Below are positions 59,302 to 64,000 of a stretch of 64,000 bases of DNA, one piece after another. The first letter of the stretch is position 1. The number at the start of each line of letters is the position of its first letter. This stretch comes from Larsenimonas suaedae. GTDB lineage: Bacteria; Pseudomonadota; Gammaproteobacteria; Pseudomonadales; Halomonadaceae. The stretch lies in the NCBI RefSeq assembly GCF_023712105.1, contig NZ_JAMLJI010000006.1, positions 1 through 64,000 on the forward strand, read 5' to 3'. The notes beneath the pieces are model-generated. The model saw nothing but the letters and a program-made list of their open reading frames with translations. It did not search any database and had not been told where the DNA came from. Both the position numbers and the translations under genes were made by a program.

Positions 59302-60276
59302 ATGCGCAAATACCTCAATACAACTGGCGTGCCTCTGTCGCTGGCGGTCTTTCTGGCCTCGGACAAGTACGACCATGAAGAAGGCGTGATCTCTGCCACC
59401 TCATTGATCAAGCCGATTCGTCAGCTCGTTCTTGCTGGCCGGGTGCCACCCCAGGACGGGCTGGTGGACATCTCGACGCTGGTGAACTCCCGCATGGGCA
59501 CCGCGATCCACGATGGCATCGAGGGTGCCTGGACGGGCAACTACCACGAGGCCATGAAGGCGCTGGGCTACCCCCAGCGTGTCATCGACCGCGTGGTGAT
59601 CAACCCGGAGCCGGGCACCCTGACCGAGGGCATGATCCCGGTGTACCTGGAACGTCGCTCACGCAAGCAGATTGGCGGCTACACCGTCTCCGGCAAGTTC
59701 GACTTCGTGGCAGAAGGTCGGCTCGAGGACTTCAAGTCCACCTCGGTCATGACCTGGATCGAGGGCCGCAGTGACATGAAGTACATCCTGCAGGGCTCGA
59801 TTTATCGCTGGCTCAATCAGGACATCATCACCAGCGACACCATGGCCATCCAATTCATCTTCACCGACTGGTCGAAACCCAGGGCCATGCAGGATCCGAA
59901 GTATCCTCAGGCGCGCACGGCGCCGAAAGAGTTCGACCTAATGCCGCTTGCCGAGACCGAAAGCTATATCCGCAACAAGCTCCACATGCTGGATACCTAC
60001 ATCAAGGCCCCCGAGCACGAGATCCCACGTTGTACCGACGAGGATCTTTGGCGCAAGCCGCCTCAGTGGAAGTACTACCGCAACCCGCAAAAGATGACCC
60101 GCAGCACCAAGAACTTCGACAACAAGCAGGACGCCATGATTCGTCTGGCTCAAGACGGAAACGTCGGCACTGTGGTCGAACACAAGGGGGAAGTCATTGC
60201 GTGTCGGTATTGCCCTGGGTTCATGGCCTGCACTCAGAAGGACGAGCTAATGGCCGCCGGCGATCTGAAACTCTAA
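59302..60276 (+). CDS. PD-(D/E)XK nuclease (N4 gp42-like)
   Basis: A 324-aa RecB/Cas4-type nuclease. GTAIHDGIE (66-74) carries the conserved His, GKFDF (131-135) the Asp and LEDFKST (141-147) the E-D-x-K core. A C-terminal CRYCPGFMACTQ cluster could bind a metal or Fe-S centre. N4 gp42 holds the same place before gp43. It probably processes DNA ends during replication or recombination. Confidence 0.82.
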   Translation: MRKYLNTTGVPLSLAVFLASDKYDHEEGVISATSLIKPIRQLVLAGRVPPQDGLVDISTLVNSRMGTAIHDGIEGAWTGNYHEAMKALGYPQRVIDRVVINPEPGTLTEGMIPVYLERRSRKQIGGYTVSGKFDFVAEGRLEDFKSTSVMTWIEGRSDMKYILQGSIYRWLNQDIITSDTMAIQFIFTDWSKPRAMQDPKYPQARTAPKEFDLMPLAETESYIRNKLHMLDTYIKAPEHEIPRCTDEDLWRKPPQWKYYRNPQKMTRSTKNFDNKQDAMIRLAQDGNVGTVVEHKGEVIACRYCPGFMACTQKDELMAAGDLKL

Positions 60277-60286
60277 CGGAGGACGC

Positions 60287-62440
60287 ATGACAATCCCCTA
60301 CGACTCTTTGGAATACCACCCCGCCAGCGAACGTCTGGTGAAGGTTCTTTGCAGTCGAATCCAAACCACCGATGCGCTGTTCTTTCATGTGATGGTGGCC
60401 TACTTCTTTGCCACTGCCGCCGCACAGATGCGCACGATGATCCAGACCCCTGAAGGCAACAAGGTCCCGGTCAACGTGTTTGCACTGGATCTGGCCCCGT
60501 CAGGGTTCGGTAAGGGCCGGGCCACAAGCGTGCTCGAGGACGAGGTGCTGGACAAGTTCCGTCACCGCTATCTCGAGGAGACGTTTCCGACGCTTGCCGA
60601 GGACAATCTGCCGAAGCTGTCCCTGCATCGCGCCAAGCGAAAGGGCGTCGATCCAGATGAAGAACTGGTGCGCGTGGAGAAGGAGTTCGCCCAGACCGGG
60701 GAGCTGATGTACAGCTTCGACTCGGGCACTGACGCCGCGGTCAAACAGATGCGGCACAAGCTGCTGATGGCCGGCACGGGCTCGATGAATCTTCAGATCG
60801 ATGAGGTTGGCTCGAACTTGCTCAAGAACCTCGACATGCTCGATGTCTTCCTGGAGCTCTACGACGGCAAGGTGAAATCCAAGCTGACGAAGAACACCAC
60901 CGACAACGTGCGTAATGAGGAGATCAAGGGCCTCACGCCAACCAACATGCTGCTGTTCGGTACGCCGTCGCGCCTTCTCAACGGGGGCAAGCAGGAAGAA
61001 GAGATCATGGCCATGCTCGAGGCAGGCTATGCCCGACGCTGCCTGTTCGGCTACATCCGCAGCAACAGCCACCGCACCACGCTGACGCCTCAGGAAGCGC
61101 TCCAGATGGCCCAGCAGACCGGCACCGACAGCACGCTCAAGGAGCTCTCGGATCGGTTCGAAAACCTGGCCGACATCATCAACGCCAACAAGACGCTGCT
61201 GATGCCCGAAGACACCGCGCTTGCGATGTACCAGTACAAGCTGGACTGCGAGCAACGTGCGCAGGAGTTCAGCGAACACGAAGAGACGCGCAAGACCGAA
61301 ATGGAAAGCCGGTTCTTCAAGGTGCTCAAGCTGGCGGGTGCCTACGCCTTCGTGGATGACTCACCGGCGATCACACGCGATCACTACTTCAACGCGATCA
61401 AACTGGCCGAGGCGTCGGGTGAAGCCCTTGGTTCCCTGCTGAACCGGGACAAGCCCTACGTGAAGCTGGCGCGCTACATTGCCGACATCAACCGGGAAGT
61501 CACACACGCGGATCTGGTGGAGGATCTTCCGTTCTATCCCAAGGCTCAGAACCAGCGAAACGACATGCTGAACCTGGCGACCGCCTGGGGGTACAAGAAC
61601 AACATCGTGCTCAAGAAATCCTATCAGGATGGCATCGAGTTCCTTCGCGGTGAATCGCTCAAGGAAACCGATCTGAGCCAGATGGTGGTGTCCTACTCCG
61701 ACGACATCGTGACCGGCTACCAGGACGATCTGGCGCCGTTTGACCAGTTGCATGTGCTGACTCAGCACGCGGGACTGCACTGGGTGAACCATCACCTGAT
61801 CGATGGCTACCGCAAGGAAGAGAACGCGAAGCCCGGGTTCAACATGGTGGTGTTCGACGTGGACGGGAGCATCAACCTCACCACGGCGAAGCTGCTGTTG
61901 AAGGACTACAAGGCGCTCTACTACACCACCAAGCGGCATACCGACGCCGATAACCGGTTCCGCATCGTGATCCCGACCAACTTCGAACTGAAGCTGGATG
62001 CCAAGGACTACAAGGAGTTCATGGGCAACCTGTTGGACTGGCTCCCGTTCGAGGCCGACCCGGCCACCGGCCAGCGCGCGCGCAAGTGGCTCTCCCACAA
62101 CGGGCACTATGAGTACACCGACGGCGAGCTCTTGGACGTCCTGCCCTTCATTCCGAAAACCAGCAAGAACGAGGAGCGCAAGGCGCACTTCGACTCCCAG
62201 CAATCGCTCGACAACCTGGAGCGCTGGGTGATCAACAATATCGGGGACGGCAACCGCAACAATCAGCTGCTGCGCTACGCCTACATCCTGGTGGACGCTG
62301 GATTCGACTTTGAAGACATCCGGCAGAAGGTGAACAGCCTGAACGCCAAGATCGCTGACAAGCTCAGCGAGGCCGAGATCATGGGCACGATCATGGTCAC
62401 GGTCTCCAAGGCCCTTACCAAGCGAAATTCCACTCCGTAA
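60287..62440 (+). CDS. Primase-like replication protein (N4 gp43-like)
   Basis: A 717-aa protein with an N-terminal P-loop ATPase domain, APSGFGKGRAT at residues 70-80. The C-terminal third has VVFDVDGSINL...TDADNRFRIVIPTNFEL (~520-575), a pattern like the acidic active site of archaeo-eukaryotic-type primases. N4 gp43 is described as a primase. It starts 10 bp after the nuclease gene. GGAGGACGC precedes the ATG. Confidence 0.8.
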   Translation: MTIPYDSLEYHPASERLVKVLCSRIQTTDALFFHVMVAYFFATAAAQMRTMIQTPEGNKVPVNVFALDLAPSGFGKGRATSVLEDEVLDKFRHRYLEETFPTLAEDNLPKLSLHRAKRKGVDPDEELVRVEKEFAQTGELMYSFDSGTDAAVKQMRHKLLMAGTGSMNLQIDEVGSNLLKNLDMLDVFLELYDGKVKSKLTKNTTDNVRNEEIKGLTPTNMLLFGTPSRLLNGGKQEEEIMAMLEAGYARRCLFGYIRSNSHRTTLTPQEALQMAQQTGTDSTLKELSDRFENLADIINANKTLLMPEDTALAMYQYKLDCEQRAQEFSEHEETRKTEMESRFFKVLKLAGAYAFVDDSPAITRDHYFNAIKLAEASGEALGSLLNRDKPYVKLARYIADINREVTHADLVEDLPFYPKAQNQRNDMLNLATAWGYKNNIVLKKSYQDGIEFLRGESLKETDLSQMVVSYSDDIVTGYQDDLAPFDQLHVLTQHAGLHWVNHHLIDGYRKEENAKPGFNMVVFDVDGSINLTTAKLLLKDYKALYYTTKRHTDADNRFRIVIPTNFELKLDAKDYKEFMGNLLDWLPFEADPATGQRARKWLSHNGHYEYTDGELLDVLPFIPKTSKNEERKAHFDSQQSLDNLERWVINNIGDGNRNNQLLRYAYILVDAGFDFEDIRQKVNSLNAKIADKLSEAEIMGTIMVTVSKALTKRNSTP

Positions 62441-62443
62441 CAG

Positions 62444-62459
62444 GCGCCCTCCGGGGCGC
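62444..62459 (+). promoter_or_regulatory. GC-rich hairpin after primase-like gene
   Basis: GCGCCC-TCCG-GGGCGC lies between the primase-like and Sak4-like genes. The loop is four bases, so it may be a terminator or processing site rather than an early-type promoter. Confidence 0.45.
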
Positions 62460-62512
62460 TTCTTCGAAATGAATATCCGGTTCGACAACTAATCGCTACT
62501 CGAGGCACCGTA

Positions 62513-63247
62513 ATGACCCAAGCCACCGTCAACGACAACCTGATCCTGCTGGGCGGTAAATCCGCAGCCGGCAAGTCAGCCAGCCTGATGAACCTGCGCA
62601 ACCCGGAAGGGGTGTGGTACTTCAACTGCGAGAGCGGCAAGAAACTCCCGTTCCGATCCAAGTTCCGCCAATTCACCATCACCGACCCTTACCAGGTCTA
62701 TGAAGGGTTCGACGCCGCTCAGGCCGACGACAATGTGCATACCCTGGTCATCGACTCCCAGACGTATCTGCTGGATATGTACGAGTCTCTGTACGTGCAG
62801 CCGGCGGCAGACGGACGCAAGGCTTGGGGCGAGTTCGCCAAGTACTTCAAGGATCTCATGCAGATCTATGTGGCTCGCTCATCCAAGAACGTGATCTTTA
62901 CCGCGCATACGCTCGACCAGCTCAATGAAAGCGACATGATCATGGAGACCAAGGTGCCGGTGAAGGGTGCCCTGAAAAACAACGGCATCGAGTCCTACTT
63001 CTCCCAGGTCATCGCCGCCAAGAAGATGACCCTCAAGGCCCTCGAGGGCTATGAGTCGGATCTGCTCAACATCACCGATGAAGAGCGCGCTCTAGGCTTC
63101 AAGTACGTCTTCCAGACCAAGCTCACCAAGGAGACGGTCGGGGAACGCGTGCGCGGCCCACTAGGCCTGTTCGACCACAACGAGACCTTCATCGACAACA
63201 ACATGCAGCTGGTGCTCGACCGCCTGCATGAGTACTACGACAACTGA
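62513..63247 (+). CDS. Sak4-like RecA-fold ATPase (N4 gp44-like)
   Basis: A 244-aa P-loop protein. GGKSAAGKS at 14-22 is Walker A and VHTLVIDSQTYLLD (~75-88) is Walker B. A short RecA core without extensions matches Sak4-type single-strand annealing or recombination ATPases. The gene precedes the SSB gene, as gp44 precedes gp45 in N4. It acts in replication-linked recombination. Confidence 0.8.
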   Translation: MTQATVNDNLILLGGKSAAGKSASLMNLRNPEGVWYFNCESGKKLPFRSKFRQFTITDPYQVYEGFDAAQADDNVHTLVIDSQTYLLDMYESLYVQPAADGRKAWGEFAKYFKDLMQIYVARSSKNVIFTAHTLDQLNESDMIMETKVPVKGALKNNGIESYFSQVIAAKKMTLKALEGYESDLLNITDEERALGFKYVFQTKLTKETVGERVRGPLGLFDHNETFIDNNMQLVLDRLHEYYDN

Positions 63248-63255
63248 TTTCCCAA

Positions 63256-63295
63256 TACTGCAATATTGGTTTATTGCATTATTTCATTACTTCAA
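63256..63295 (+). repeat. Octamer array I, upstream of SSB gene
   Basis: Five 8-bp units in register, including TACTGCAA, TATTGCAT and TATTTCAT. It ends 20 bases before the SSB start codon, leaving just room for the ribosome site AAGGATTACTACC. Confidence 0.8.
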
Positions 63296-63315
63296 ACCAA
63301 TTAAGGATTACTACC

Positions 63316-64000
63316 ATGTCACAGCTTTCAGCCCTCGCCTCCTCCGACCAGTTCGCCCCGGAATCCGATTCACTTGGCTCAAGCGGCCCGGTTGATTCCG
63401 GCCTCTATGACGCCGACATCACCATGGCGTTCATCCAGAAATCCAAGGGCGGTGCCCTGGGTGTCACCCTGCACGCGCAGCTTGGCAATCGTGAACATCG
63501 CGAAACCATCTACGTCACTTCAGGCGATGCCAAGGGCAACAAGACCTATTACGAGAAGGATGGCAAACAGTTCCCGCTGCCGGGCTTCCAGCTCATGACC
63601 AGCATCTGCCTGCTCACGGTGGGTAAGGAACTGAACCAGATCGACACCGAGCAGAAGGTGGTCAAGCTCTACTCGCGTGACGCGGGTGGCGAAGTCCCCA
63701 CTCAGGTCGACATGCTGACGCCCCTGCTGGGCCAGAAGATCAAGTTGGGTCTCATCAAGCAGATCGAGGACAAGAACCAGTTCGTCGAAGGTCAGGGCTA
63801 TTTGCCGACTGGCGAGACGCGCGAGCTCAATGTGATCGACAAGGCGTTCCGCGCCGCCGACAACATGACGGTTGCCGAGATCTACGCGCAGGCCACCGAC
63901 GCCGAGTTCTTCCGGCTCTGGGCCGACAAGTGGGCGGGTGAGACCCGCAACCGGGCCAAGGGAGCTTCCAACAGTGCCGGCGCCTCTGGCATGCCTGGTG
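63316..64000 (+). CDS. Single-stranded DNA-binding protein (N4 gp45-like), partial
   Basis: The first 228 codons are visible, and the end is outside the window. The first ~35 residues are Ser-rich, then an OB-fold-like domain (SGLYDADITMAFIQKSKGGALGVTLHAQLG...ETIYVTSGDAKG), and a Gly/Ala/Ser tail begins near the edge. The place after the gp44-like gene matches N4 gp45, which binds single-stranded DNA and activates host RNA polymerase on late promoters. Array I lies directly upstream. Confidence 0.85.
   Translation, partial: MSQLSALASSDQFAPESDSLGSSGPVDSGLYDADITMAFIQKSKGGALGVTLHAQLGNREHRETIYVTSGDAKGNKTYYEKDGKQFPLPGFQLMTSICLLTVGKELNQIDTEQKVVKLYSRDAGGEVPTQVDMLTPLLGQKIKLGLIKQIEDKNQFVEGQGYLPTGETRELNVIDKAFRAADNMTVAEIYAQATDAEFFRLWADKWAGETRNRAKGASNSAGASGMPG

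Noticed and set aside
1443-63295. CRISPR-like arrays
   Set aside because: The octamer units are contiguous without spacers and no cas genes are present.

Overview
The window is part of a phage genome of the N4 type (Schitoviridae-like) that also carries a plasmid replication and partition module, so it is best read as an N4-like phage-plasmid. The host is probably a gammaproteobacterium. GC is moderate to high with AT-rich islands; a marine or halophilic host such as a Halomonas-like bacterium is a guess, and nothing in the sequence fixes the genus. N4 gene names (gpNN) are used by analogy, from protein features and gene order recalled from N4; no database search was run.

Layout. 1-18.5 kb (minus strand): late virion and packaging block in N4 order when read right to left: small and large terminase, gp67-like protein, portal, small accessory protein, acidic scaffold-like protein, N4-gp56-type major capsid protein, gp55/gp54-like proteins, a 753-aa structural protein, gp52/gp51-like proteins, and the first ~1370 codons of a giant virion RNA polymerase that runs off the left edge. 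A dUTPase lies in this block on the opposite strand. 18.5-19.6 kb: lysis genes, then a divergent junction matching the place where the two ends of a linear N4 map would meet. 19.6-25.1 kb (plus): early genes, mostly tiny, several preceded by a short hairpin with a TCC loop resembling N4 virion-RNAP promoters, ending with the two-subunit middle RNA polymerase. A cassette with a structured RNA and a winged-helix protein separates the two subunit genes. 25.1-30.4 kb: accessory island with an EcsC-like protein, a helix-turn-helix gene with an internal stop, a decayed DUF3489-like gene and a HindIII-type restriction-modification pair. 30.4-45.3 kb (plus): middle genes: MoxR-like ATPase and VWA protein, SF1 helicase, family A DNA polymerase, dCMP deaminase, many small genes and a holin candidate. 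45.5-48.2 kb: accessory genes including a secreted nuclease. 48.2-50.7 kb: partition genes, Rep_3-type initiator and an iteron origin. 50.7-57.1 kb (minus): second holin candidate and tail tip, fibre and spike genes. 57.1-64 kb (plus): ThyX and the N4 gp42-gp45-like replication set, with the SSB running off the right edge.

How it works together. By N4 precedent, the injected virion polymerase reads the early hairpin promoters and makes the heterodimeric polymerase, which reads the replication genes; SSB and host polymerase then turn on the late genes. The Rep/iteron/ParA module would let the same DNA persist as a plasmid.

The most unusual signal is a family of 40-bp arrays, each made of five 8-bp units close to TATTTCAN or TATTGCAN. 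They recur at nine or more places across the whole window, including directly in front of parA, over or next to start regions of lysis, capsid-accessory and replication genes, and inside the virion polymerase gene. They look like dispersed centromere or repressor sites, probably read by the small ribbon-helix-helix protein encoded after parA.
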